Origin: CAYJAY01 sp964368445
GTDB lineage: Bacteria; Bacillota; Clostridia; Oscillospirales; Ruminococcaceae
DNA: 11,688 bases
Direction of reading: 5' to 3'
Assembly: GCA_964368445.1 (NCBI GenBank)
Contig: CAYJAY010000047.1
Span: 1 to 11,688 of the forward strand
Part shown: piece by piece, positions 6,516 to 11,688 of the stretch
Layout: each line of letters opens with the position of its first letter
Numbering within the stretch: position 1 is the stretch's first letter
Notes under the pieces: model-generated
What the model was told of the DNA's origin: nothing
Seen by the model: only the letters and a program-made list of their open reading frames with translations
Database searches by the model: none
Position numbers and translations under genes: made by a program

Positions 6516-6536
6516 AAATAATCCTGTGGATTATTT
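6516..6536. repeat. 21-bp palindrome upstream of the two-component operon
   Basis: AAATAATCC and GGATTATTT form perfect 9-bp arms around TGT. The size and symmetry suit an operator for a dimeric regulator, about 127 bases upstream of the response regulator start. A short RNA hairpin is also possible, but no T-run follows in either direction. Confidence 0.35.
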
Positions 6537-6607
6537 CAGACTGTCGAAAAACCTCCCGCTAGAATATGTTGCATAAAAATTTAATTAAATGCAGAGTTAA
6601 CTGATTT

Positions 6608-6704
6608 CCCTCTCAGTCAATCCGAGATTGACAGCTCTCCCAAAGGGAGAGCCAAGGGATAAGGCTCTCCCTTTGGGAGAGCTGTCACGAAGTGACTGAG
6701 AGGG
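6608..6704. repeat. 97-bp palindromic repeat with cloverleaf-like arms
   Basis: The ends are perfect 12-bp inverted repeats, CCCTCTCAGTCA (6608-6619) and TGACTGAGAGGG (6693-6704). Inside, a perfect 25-bp stem pairs 6629-6653 with 6663-6687 around a 9-base loop. Between outer and inner stems each side has its own small hairpin: TCAATC-CGA-GATTGA and TCAC-GAA-GTGA. The element can fold like a three-armed cloverleaf. It resembles a repeat I recall as scattered in gut Clostridia genomes, probably a MITE-like or REP-like element. It contains no gene; a 73-codon open frame over it on the minus strand is an artefact. Confidence 0.8.
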
Positions 6705-6734
6705 TTTTTGTAAAGTTTTGATTGACACAACGTA

Positions 6735-6814
6735 GTAGGGGATGGCGTCCTCGACATCCCGTTTTTAGGGGATTTGTGGTGATTTTTCGGGTCGCCGAGG
6801 ACTCCATTCCCTAC
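6735..6814. repeat. 80-bp palindromic repeat (GTAGGGGATGGCGTCC type)
   Basis: The 27-base arms at 6735-6761 and 6788-6814 are complementary at 22 positions, with a 26-base centre. Blocks such as GTAGGG and GTCCTCG are conserved in both arms. The base composition is richer in GC than the AT-rich flanks. It resembles another common intergenic repeat type I recall from gut Firmicutes; this is not checked. Confidence 0.6.
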
Positions 6815-6854
6815 AAACTCTTTTGTGTTTTTATGCAATATTTTTTGGCGAGAG

Positions 6855-6913
6855 TTTTTTTAATTTATAATAGAAATAATCATAGGAGTATTTCTATTAT
6901 AAATTTAAAAAAA
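6855..6913. repeat. 24-bp AT-only hairpin
   Basis: Perfect 17-bp arms AATTTATAATAGAAATA (6862-6878) and the complement (6889-6905) surround a 10-base loop, ATCATAGGAG. The arms extend through T7 (6855-6861) and A7 (6907-6913) with a single bulged T at 6906. The structure is symmetric, so it could end transcription from either side, form part of a small RNA, or be a mobile repeat. No start codon follows the AGGAG in its loop. Confidence 0.6.
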
Positions 6914-6938
6914 TATATAGTCAACACAACTTGTTATG

Positions 6939-6947
6939 TGTTATACT
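6939..6947 (+). promoter_or_regulatory. Candidate extended -10 promoter for the DUF1622 gene
   Basis: TGT followed by TATACT (6942-6947) gives an extended -10 box. The hexamer 17 bases upstream, AGTCAA, is a poor -35. Start would fall near 6954 and leave an untranslated leader of about 100 nt before the ATG at 7056, beginning with the palindrome at 6955-6988. Confidence 0.4.
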
Positions 6948-6954
6948 GTTTTTA

Positions 6955-6988
6955 ACCAAAAAAATTTAATTAAATTTGTTTTTTTGGT
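6955..6988. repeat. Palindrome at the start of the DUF1622 leader
   Basis: ACCAAAAAAA (6955-6964) and TTTTTTTGGT (6979-6988) pair over 10 bp, around a centre that contains the palindrome TTTAATTAAA. On the plus strand the stem ends in T7GGT, and in RNA it would sit at the very 5' end of the predicted transcript, where it could act in stability or as an operator. Confidence 0.45.
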
Positions 6989-7055
6989 AATTATGCACTT
7001 GTTTTGTTAACCAAACAGCAAAACAGGGCAAAAAAAATATGAGGAGCTTTTAATA

Positions 7056-7469
7056 ATGTTTTTAATCGAAAACTTTGACACAATCTTTGTCAGTGTGCTG
7101 ACATTCTTTATCCACGTGTTGGAAATCGTCTGTGCGATTGTAATCGTGGTCGGTGCGGCAAAATCTTTTATTAAATACATAAAGAAAGAACACAGATTTA
7201 TAATTCGTATTGAACTTGCAAAGGCAATGGCGTTAGGTCTTGAATTTAAGCTTGGCAGCGAGATATTAAGAACGGTGGTTGTGCGTACGTTCACCGAAAT
7301 TTTAATAGTCGGGTCGATAATCGTTCTTTGCGCCGCAATGAGCATCCTTATACACTGGGAGATAGGGACGCTTCAAGAAGCACAGGAAAAAACCGCCATG
7401 CTTGACGGAAAGTTAACCGAAGAGGAAAAGGAACACGCAAAGAAACTTAACGAACTTCACGAAATTTAA
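7056..7469 (+). CDS. DUF1622 family membrane protein
   Basis: This 137-residue protein has two membrane helices (about 11-34 and 80-100), a basic stretch between them, and the conserved segment ALGLEFKLGSEILRTVVVRT followed by TEILIVGSI and ILIHWEI. These match the DUF1622 family as I know it. The C-terminal 35 residues are charged and probably helical. The ATG at 7056 has GAGGAG 9 nt upstream. Function is unknown for the family; a small integral membrane protein is all that can be stated. It is the only plus-strand gene here and converges on pilT, with a shared terminator 40 bases after its stop. It has no operon partner. Confidence 0.88.
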   Translation: MFLIENFDTIFVSVLTFFIHVLEIVCAIVIVVGAAKSFIKYIKKEHRFIIRIELAKAMALGLEFKLGSEILRTVVVRTFTEILIVGSIIVLCAAMSILIHWEIGTLQEAQEKTAMLDGKLTEEEKEHAKKLNELHEI

Positions 7470-7508
7470 CAAAACAATTTTTTAACAACACTTTATAACA
7501 GCCAACAA

Positions 7509-7569
7509 AAAACCGAGATTTCGTTTAAATCGACAACGCTGTCTTTTTAATTCGAGAAATCTCGGTTTT
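7509..7569. terminator. Bidirectional terminator between DUF1622 and pilT
   Basis: AAAACCGAGATTTC (7509-7522) and GAAATCTCGGTTTT (7556-7569) form a perfect 14-bp stem with a 33-base loop. Each strand continues with T residues: GGTTTTGTTT on plus and GGTTTTTTG on minus. It lies between the ends of two convergent genes. The loop is long for an intrinsic terminator but the stem is strong. Confidence 0.75.
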
Positions 7570-7571
7570 GT

Positions 7572-8681
7572 TTAATTGTTCTTTTTATATAAAATTTTAG
7601 AACGAACTCCCGTTTCTTGTTTTTCCCCTAGTTGATGTCTGATATAAGACGGGGTCAAGCTATGAAGAATTGCTTGGTCTTTTGTTATTCGCCCAGCTTT
7701 GTATAGTTCGAGAATTCCGCTGTCCATGCTAATCATTCCTTCCGAACGACTTCCTTGGATAACCGAGTTAATCTGGTGGGTTCGTCCGTCTCTTATGAGC
7801 GTCCGAATAGCTCCGTTACAATGCATAATCTCAAAAACCGGCGCTACCTTTCCGTCGGTCGTCGGTATAAGCTGTTGGCACACTATCGTTTTAAGTATCA
7901 TAGAAAGTTGCATACGCACTTGGTTTTGTTGATTTGCCGGAAAACTATCCACCAAACGGTCGATAGAGTTTGCGGCGCCTAACGTATGAAGCGCCGAGAA
8001 GATAAGGTGTCCTGTTTCGGCGGCGGTTAGCGCTATGTTAATCGTCGCAGAGTCGCGAAGTTCACCAATCAAAATAACATCGGGACTTTGACGCAACGCC
8101 GCACGAAGAGCTATGGGGTAATCCCCCGTGTCAAGCGATATCTCCCTTTGGCTCACTATGCTTTTGTTGTGTCTGTGAAGATGTTCTATTGGGTCTTCAA
8201 GCGTTATAATATGTGCATTGCGGTTGTTATTTATCCAATCGAGAACACAAGTTAATGTGGTGGTTTTTCCGCTGCTTGACGTTCCGGTTACAAGCACAAG
8301 CCCGCCTTGGTTTGCGCCCAGTTTCAAAACCTGTTCCGGAATACCAATCTCGTCTGCCTTGGGAAGTGAAAACGCAATTACGCGGATAACTGCCGCAAGC
8401 GAACCACGTTGAATATATGTGTTAACCCTAAAACGCGAAACCTTTTCGAGTGAAAACGAAAAGTCATCGTCACAGCTTTGCTGTAACTTTTCGGGATTTC
8501 GCCCCGAAAGGGCATATATCTGCATAACGAGTTGTTCGGTCTGCTCAGGTTTTAATATATCCCCTTGTTCCAAACTTTCTACTTGTTTGTTAATCTTAAA
8601 GCTAATCGGTCGACCTGCGACGATAAAGATATCTACCGCTCCTAATTGTATTAACGTTTTAAGTATCTCTTGAATTTCCAT
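7572..8681 (-). CDS. pilT: PilT-like type IV pilus ATPase
   Basis: This 369-residue cytosolic hexameric ATPase is of the PilT/GspE superfamily and the length is right for PilT. It lacks the extra N-terminal domain of PilB/GspE. The N-terminal PAS-like domain starts GAVDIFIVAG (14-23, compare GASDLHL). The core has Walker A GTSSSGKT (133-140; PilT usually has GPTGSGKS), the Asp box ITLEDPIEH, Walker B DVILIGELRD with Glu207, and the His box HTLGAANSIDRLVDSFP from His232. AIRTLIRDGRTHQI is the family's AIRNLIRE-type motif, and SMDSGILELYKAGRI is the C-terminal signature. It would power retraction or assembly of a pilus or pseudopilus together with the PilC-like protein upstream. GAAGGT lies about 11 nt before the ATG. 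It is the last gene of the operon, 75 bases after the preceding one. Confidence 0.92.
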   Translation of the reverse strand: MEIQEILKTLIQLGAVDIFIVAGRPISFKINKQVESLEQGDILKPEQTEQLVMQIYALSGRNPEKLQQSCDDDFSFSLEKVSRFRVNTYIQRGSLAAVIRVIAFSLPKADEIGIPEQVLKLGANQGGLVLVTGTSSSGKTTTLTCVLDWINNNRNAHIITLEDPIEHLHRHNKSIVSQREISLDTGDYPIALRAALRQSPDVILIGELRDSATINIALTAAETGHLIFSALHTLGAANSIDRLVDSFPANQQNQVRMQLSMILKTIVCQQLIPTTDGKVAPVFEIMHCNGAIRTLIRDGRTHQINSVIQGSRSEGMISMDSGILELYKAGRITKDQAILHSLTPSYIRHQLGEKQETGVRSKILYKKNN

Positions 8682-8725
8682 TTCACAAAAACCTTCATCA
8701 TTAATTTTATTGTAAAGCGTTAGGG

Positions 8726-8747
8726 CATAAAACGAGTTCGTTTTATG
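8726..8747. repeat. Perfect hairpin before pilT
   Basis: CATAAAACGA and TCGTTTTATG form a 10-bp perfect palindrome with only GT at the centre, inside the 75-base gap before pilT. In RNA it would form a stem of about eight pairs. It may damp read-through or protect the 3' end of the upstream message; a DNA operator is also possible. Confidence 0.45.
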
Positions 8748-8756
8748 GTCTAATAC

Positions 8757-9203
8757 TTATGTAAGTTCTATCTGCCACGACAGGCGTACAAGTGGTTTTG
8801 ATATATCATGTGGGACCTCGATTGTGGCAAGTATTATTTTTTTATTGTCTATTTCGGTTTCAAATTCCACAACGACAGCTTGCGGGTTATCTTGATTACT
8901 TGAAACGGCATATCCGTTTTGTCTATAAAAAGCCTCAAAACTCTCCGAATTGAACTCTTCGTTTGTTTCGTCTTCGAGATATTCGGCTCGCAACTCGCTT
9001 ATCTCTTGAAGAGTTTTTTCCGCGAGATAATCCGCATCGTAATAGTTCGATATCGACACCGCCGTCTTGTTTGAAAGGTTAAGGTCGCTTCGTGCACTTG
9101 ATACGATTAACGTTGAAAACGACGTTAAAAGAAGCATTGTAAAAAAGGTTATGAGCGAGGCTAGGCCTATCGTAACAACCGAACGTTTTTTTTCCATCGT
9201 CAT
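8757..9203 (-). CDS. PilX-like single-pass pilin-associated protein
   Basis: This 148-residue protein has a short basic N-terminus (MTMEKKRS), one membrane helix (about 11-34) and an extracytoplasmic domain. After the helix come SSARSDLNLSNKTAVSISNYYDADYLAE and a charged stretch. The small-residue, Tyr-Tyr-x-Ala-Asp-x-x-Ala-Glu pattern resembles PilX-type minor pilins of other Clostridia operons that I recall. No prepilin peptidase site (Gly before Phe/Met with Glu five residues on) is present. The ATG at 9203 overlaps the previous stop as ATGA. A second ATG two codons later (9197) is better spaced from AAAGGGGG and may be the true start. It is probably part of the pseudopilus tip or assembly platform, but this rests on position. 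Confidence 0.7.
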   Translation of the reverse strand: MTMEKKRSVVTIGLASLITFFTMLLLTSFSTLIVSSARSDLNLSNKTAVSISNYYDADYLAEKTLQEISELRAEYLEDETNEEFNSESFEAFYRQNGYAVSSNQDNPQAVVVEFETEIDNKKIILATIEVPHDISKPLVRLSWQIELT

Positions 9204-9625
9204 CGCCCCCTTTCGGAAAATTTCGCGACCGAAAGCGAAAATATCTCTTGTTGATTTGAGCTCACAATTATATCCGCGTATGACATGTTGTTGTTTGCCG
9301 AAACGTCGGCCGCAACAACAAACCCCATGTCGTCAGGTTGTTCCAAACGATTCCAACGCTCGTCAAAATAAAGATAAACCGTGTCTTGTTCAAGCGTTCC
9401 CCCAACCGTGTTTTCAAGTAAATTAACGTCCCCGTCCGACGACTTAAACGCCTCTGCCAACGTTTGCGCTTCTATCGACGCGCGCGATATGTCGCGGCTT
9501 TGTTTGCTTAAAACGGTTCCGTATATAAAAAGGTTTATGCAGATAGCTGCCGCTACCGTGAAAAACAAACAGTTAAACATAAGCTCGAACAAAAAATATT
9601 TTGAACGGTTGTGGTTTTGGTTCAT
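9200..9625 (-). CDS. Pilin-like (GspH/minor pseudopilin-type) membrane protein
   Basis: This 141-residue protein has a polar N-terminus of about 10 residues, then FLFELMFNCLFFTVAAAICINLFIY. This hydrophobic helix has a glutamate near its start (Glu14), the position and residue type expected for the Glu5 of pseudopilins. A helical stretch rich in Ser, Ala and Glu (SRASIEAQTLAEAFKSSDGD) follows, then a beta-rich C-terminus. The layout fits a minor pseudopilin, but no Gly-Phe style cleavage site stands before the helix. Translation is coupled to the upstream gene by an ATGA overlap, and its ribosome binding site is a run of seven G. Operon context (PilC, PilT, DUF4860-like) supports a role in the same pseudopilus system. 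Confidence 0.72.
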   Translation of the reverse strand: MNQNHNRSKYFLFELMFNCLFFTVAAAICINLFIYGTVLSKQSRDISRASIEAQTLAEAFKSSDGDVNLLENTVGGTLEQDTVYLYFDERWNRLEQPDDMGFVVAADVSANNNMSYADIIVSSNQQEIFSLSVAKFSERGR

Positions 9626-10107
9626 TGTAACCCCCCCGTTTCAAGATATACGCTTGAATTAAATATATTTCCGTCTATGTCGGTTAGCTTTATCGTTATC
9701 AAAGAATTTTGTGACATTGAAAGTTCCATGTCTTGTGCCGGAATTATCTTTTGCCCAATGTTGTGTGCAACCGTCATGTTCTCTGCCAACAAAACCTCTT
9801 TAAGGAAACCATCTTCAACATATATCCACGTGTTATATTTCGTTCCGTCAAAATCCCGCGAAAGCACAAGCGCGTCCGATTGATCCAATGTTTCGATAGT
9901 TACGCTGTCTATACTTTCCGCTTGACGCACCTTTTCGGTTATATATAAAACTGTGGTTCTGAATGTATAGTTAAACTCGGTCGCCTCAACGTTTTTTTGA
10001 TAGACATTTGCGCCGGTTATCGCCAAAAAAAGCGCGCACAAAGTATAGAACCCAAACAGTCCCAAAACAAATATAAGTTCCGATGAACTACTCCTTTGTT
10101 TATCCAT
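9622..10107 (-). CDS. DUF4860-like pilin-associated protein
   Basis: This 161-residue protein has an N-terminal helix at about 11-33 (ELIFVLGLFGFYTLCALFLAI), then GANVYQKN and FRTTVLYITEKVRQAESIDSV. A beta-rich domain with DALVLSRDFDGTKYNTWIYVEDGFLKE follows. This combination matches the DUF4860 family as I recall it from Clostridia secretion-pilus operons. A glutamate (Glu10) precedes the helix, as in pseudopilins, but no standard prepilin cleavage site is visible. GAGGT lies directly before AACATG. The final codons contain a seven-G run. The gene is 71 bases after the small pilin-like gene and overlaps the next by 4 bases. Its function is unknown; a minor pilin or assembly factor is inferred. 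Confidence 0.75.
   Translation of the reverse strand: MDKQRSSSSELIFVLGLFGFYTLCALFLAITGANVYQKNVEATEFNYTFRTTVLYITEKVRQAESIDSVTIETLDQSDALVLSRDFDGTKYNTWIYVEDGFLKEVLLAENMTVAHNIGQKIIPAQDMELSMSQNSLITIKLTDIDGNIFNSSVYLETGGLQ
9631..9637 (-). promoter_or_regulatory. Seven-G tract acting as ribosome binding site
   Basis: On the minus strand GGGGGGG lies 5 bases before the ATG at 9625. It serves as the Shine-Dalgarno region of the 9200-9625 gene and also encodes Thr-Gly-Gly near the end of the DUF4860-like protein. A homopolymer of this length can slip. Confidence 0.6.
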
Positions 10108-10141
10108 GTTACCTCTTTGATTATGGTATTTTTAACGCTCA

Positions 10142-10173
10142 GGCACAACTGTCTCGTTATATGTCGATGTGCC
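10142..10173. repeat. Small hairpin in the pilin operon
   Basis: GGCACA (10142-10147) and TGTGCC (10168-10173) form a 6-bp stem with a 20-base loop in the 71-base gap between the small pilin-like gene and the DUF4860-like gene. It has no T-run, so termination is unlikely; it may be a processing or stability site. Confidence 0.3.
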
Positions 10174-10178
10174 ACAAA

Positions 10179-10511
10179 TTACAGCCGCTGTTTTAAAAAT
10201 ACCGACGTTTGTGGCAAAAGATTGTCCCCTAAATTTTCGTAATGCACAACAAACGTTTCGCTGTCATATGTGAAACCATATTCATTAATTAAAACATCGA
10301 GCGATTCTGGATAGCTTCCTTCTATCGCATAATGTTGGATAGTCATTCGCATAAGTCCCGATTCCAAAACTTCAAGTTGTTGTTTGGCTATGTCGGTTGA
10401 AACGTCGTTTATGGCGACATAAAAAGCATAGATAATGACCAAAAACATCAATAAAAAGAATATAGGTCCACATTTCGATAGTATAGTTAAAGTTTTTTTC
10501 AAATAAAACAT
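10179..10511 (-). CDS. Small pilin-like membrane protein
   Basis: This 110-residue protein has a basic N-terminus (MFYLKKTLTILSK), one membrane helix (about 15-34), then a helix and a small domain with LESGLMRMTIQHYAIEGSYPESLDVLINEYGF. The YAIEG-YPESL-L motif recalls the segment after the first helix in GspG-type pseudopilins and is, as I recall, usual in Clostridia pilus-like operons. There is no prepilin peptidase site. I chose the ATG at 10511 because GAGGTG lies 9 nt upstream; an open frame reaching 10598 has its extra N-terminus overlapping the end of pilC. It starts 17 bases after the pilC stop. No exact function can be named. Confidence 0.75.
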   Translation of the reverse strand: MFYLKKTLTILSKCGPIFFLLMFLVIIYAFYVAINDVSTDIAKQQLEVLESGLMRMTIQHYAIEGSYPESLDVLINEYGFTYDSETFVVHYENLGDNLLPQTSVFLKQRL

Positions 10512-10528
10512 CTCCACAACACCTCGCG

Positions 10529-11590
10529 TCACATGCTTGACAGGATACTTGTAAGTGGCAACATGACCGAAATCATGACCATTCCGACCAAAACACAAAG
10601 AACCCCAACCATCAACGGCTCGACGATCGAAAGAAGCTTTCCGATGTGTCGTTCGGTTTCGTCATAATAGCTTTCCGCAACGCTCATTAGCATCTCGCTT
10701 GAAGAACCGCTACGCATACCCGCAACCACTATGCTGTTGTAGCTTTCGTCAAAAATATTGCTTTCTATTATCGCCTCAACCAAGCCTTCGCCGTCCTCGA
10801 TGTGTTTCAATATCTTGTTTATGCGTTTTTGCGCCGTCTTTCCCGTCACGATGATGCTTGAAAATTCAAGCGCATTAAGTATATCAAGGCCGCTCGACAA
10901 CATTAACGACATTCCAAAAGCAAAATGATTTGCGCTTTCATAATATGAAAGTTTTTTTGTAAGCCATGATCTGTCGTAGATATTCGAAAGAATTTTTCTC
11001 CCTCGTTTTGTCACACGCAACAGTATAAACGCCGCTATAACTGCCACAATCGCCCCAACAATCACCAACGAATAGCGGTTTAGGTTGTTACCTATATTGA
11101 GCAACATCGACGAAATCGGGTTAAGGGCAAGCCCCAATTGACTGAAAACCTGTTCGAACACCGGCATAACTTGGGTTAAAAGCACAAATATAACCGCAAA
11201 AACCATCGTTGCCATTGCAAGAGGATAGACAACGACCGAGCGAATGCTTCGCGCTACCCTGTCTTTGCCTTTATAGTATTCGTTGAGCGCAAGATACACG
11301 TTTTCAAGCCTTCCGGTTTGTTCCCCAACCTCGACCATACCACAAGCATAATCGGGAAAAGCTTTTGTGTCATAAAGCGCAAGCGAGAACGCTTGTCCGT
11401 TTACAACGTTTTCTGATATAACGCTTAGCAGACGTTTTGCGGCGGCATTTGGGGCGTTGGTCGATATGATGGTCAAGCTTTCCCACGTCGAGATCCCGCT
11501 CCGCGAAAGCACTGCAAGTTGTTCAAAAAAATTTGCAAGTTCAAGCGTTGAAAACGATTTATATTTATCTTTCTTTTTTGTGTCAGACAT
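10529..11590 (-). CDS. pilC: PilC/GspF-family inner-membrane platform protein
   Basis: This 353-residue polytopic membrane protein forms the platform that couples the pilus ATPase to pilin assembly. It has two repeated T2SSF domains, about 15-135 and 215-340. The first has FPDYACGMVEVGEQTGRLE (78-96) and the second has the matching FDESYNSIVVAGMRSGSSSEM (260-280). Membrane helices are at about 119-145, 172-192 and 322-350. The protein is somewhat shorter than the 400 residues usual for PilC, mainly through a short cytoplasmic N-terminus. AAAGGA about 8 nt before the ATG supports the start. It leads the visible part of the operon and works with the PilT-type ATPase at its far end. The extension ATPase (PilB/GspE) is not in the window and may lie upstream. 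Confidence 0.93.
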   Translation of the reverse strand: MSDTKKKDKYKSFSTLELANFFEQLAVLSRSGISTWESLTIISTNAPNAAAKRLLSVISENVVNGQAFSLALYDTKAFPDYACGMVEVGEQTGRLENVYLALNEYYKGKDRVARSIRSVVVYPLAMATMVFAVIFVLLTQVMPVFEQVFSQLGLALNPISSMLLNIGNNLNRYSLVIVGAIVAVIAAFILLRVTKRGRKILSNIYDRSWLTKKLSYYESANHFAFGMSLMLSSGLDILNALEFSSIIVTGKTAQKRINKILKHIEDGEGLVEAIIESNIFDESYNSIVVAGMRSGSSSEMLMSVAESYYDETERHIGKLLSIVEPLMVGVLCVLVGMVMISVMLPLTSILSSM

Positions 11591-11631
11591 GTTTACAGTC
11601 CTTTATAAAATAAATTGCATAGAGTTAATAA

Positions 11632-11688
11632 TCAATAGAAATACATCGCGTTGTAGTTCGTTCCGTCCCCTATATATTGATATATGTC
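11632..11688 (-). CDS. C-terminal end of an upstream gene (partial)
   Basis: One minus-strand frame is open from the window edge and reads DIYQYIGDGTNYNAMYFY before TGA at 11632-11634, 42 bases before the pilC start. The Gly-Asn-Tyr-rich end and codon choices (GAC, AAC, TAC, GCG) fit the other genes here and suggest an extracytoplasmic protein end. A second open frame (from 11686 to a TAA near 11608) cannot be excluded. No family can be named. Confidence 0.35.
   Translation of the reverse strand, partial: DIYQYIGDGTNYNAMYFY

Larger units (their letters stand above)
6569..6838. repeat. 11-bp inverted repeats enclosing two palindromic elements
   Basis: TTGCATAAAAA at 6569-6579 and its exact complement TTTTTATGCAA at 6828-6838 flank a 248-bp interior that contains both the 6608-6704 and 6735-6814 palindromes. 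The layout resembles a small non-autonomous transposable unit with terminal inverted repeats. I see no clear target-site duplication outside the ends, and the repeat is AT-rich, so this is a tentative grouping. Confidence 0.3.
6390..7055. other. 666-bp gene-free, palindrome-rich region
   Basis: I find no convincing coding sequence between the response regulator and the DUF1622 gene. The stretch holds the regulatory region of the two-component operon (6390-6540), two GC-richer palindromic repeats (6608-6704 and 6735-6814), a strong AT hairpin (6855-6913), a candidate promoter and another palindrome (6955-6988). A 16-bp direct repeat, AAAAATTTAATTAAAT, occurs at 6575-6590 and again at 6960-6975, bracketing most of these. 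The repeats are listed separately. Confidence 0.7.

Noticed and set aside
6617..6838. 73-codon minus-strand open frame
   Set aside because: It is made of the two palindromic repeats; such frames are common artefacts over this kind of repeat, and it has no ribosome binding site.
6569..6988. CRISPR array
   Set aside because: The repeats here are inverted and unlike one another; there is no series of equal repeats with regular spacers, and no cas gene in the window.
7007..7345. 112-codon minus-strand open frame opposite DUF1622
   Set aside because: Antisense to a gene with a good ribosome binding site and recognisable family motif; no support of its own.
10512..10598. N-terminal extension of the small pilin-like protein into pilC
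   Set aside because: The added residues overlap the pilC end, look like no signal or membrane segment, and the internal ATG at 10511 has a good ribosome binding site.

Overview
The window looks like part of the chromosome of a clostridial Firmicute, probably an anaerobic and possibly uncultured gut lineage. Four things suggest this: Gram-positive-type ribosome binding sites; an OmpR-type two-component pair followed by a membrane-anchored HtrA-like protein; a Clostridia-type pseudopilin operon with a DUF4860-like gene; and short palindromic repeats that resemble elements I recall from gut Clostridia. The DNA is moderately AT-rich. Nearly all genes lie on the minus strand. Family assignments come from reading motifs; no database was searched.

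Right to left, in the direction of transcription. (1) 11688-7572 is a type IV pilus / type II secretion-like operon. It starts with the end of a gene cut by the window, then pilC (gspF family), a small pilin-like protein, a DUF4860-like protein, two more single-pass pilin-like proteins and a PilT-type ATPase. A shared terminator at 7509-7569 separates it from a lone plus-strand DUF1622 gene (7056-7469). (2) 6390-7055 has no convincing gene. It is crowded with inverted repeats, including a 97-bp element with cloverleaf-like folding. (3) 6389-3383 is a three-gene operon: OmpR-family response regulator, sensor histidine kinase, and a membrane-anchored trypsin/HtrA-fold protein that has lost the catalytic histidine and serine. 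(4) 3169-258 is an operon of rpe and three membrane genes in the order rnfD, rnfE, rnfA, joined by overlapping stop and start codons. (5) The left edge holds the 5' part of tRNA-Met(CAU), behind a perfect consensus sigma-A promoter.

The most notable region is the Rnf-like trio. The genes are recognisable as RnfD, RnfE and RnfA, but all four cysteine positions that hold the intramembrane [2Fe-2S] cluster in Rnf/Nqr complexes are replaced (RnfA Ser34 and Ile123; RnfE Ala43 and Ser126). RnfA has no cysteine at all. The flavinylation motif of RnfD is altered. No rnfC, rnfG or rnfB lies beside them. This suggests a membrane module that kept the Rnf fold but lost its electron path, perhaps acting as a transporter or ion-handling complex. 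The second notable item is the pseudoprotease encoded directly after the histidine kinase, which may be a binding partner or signal input for the kinase.
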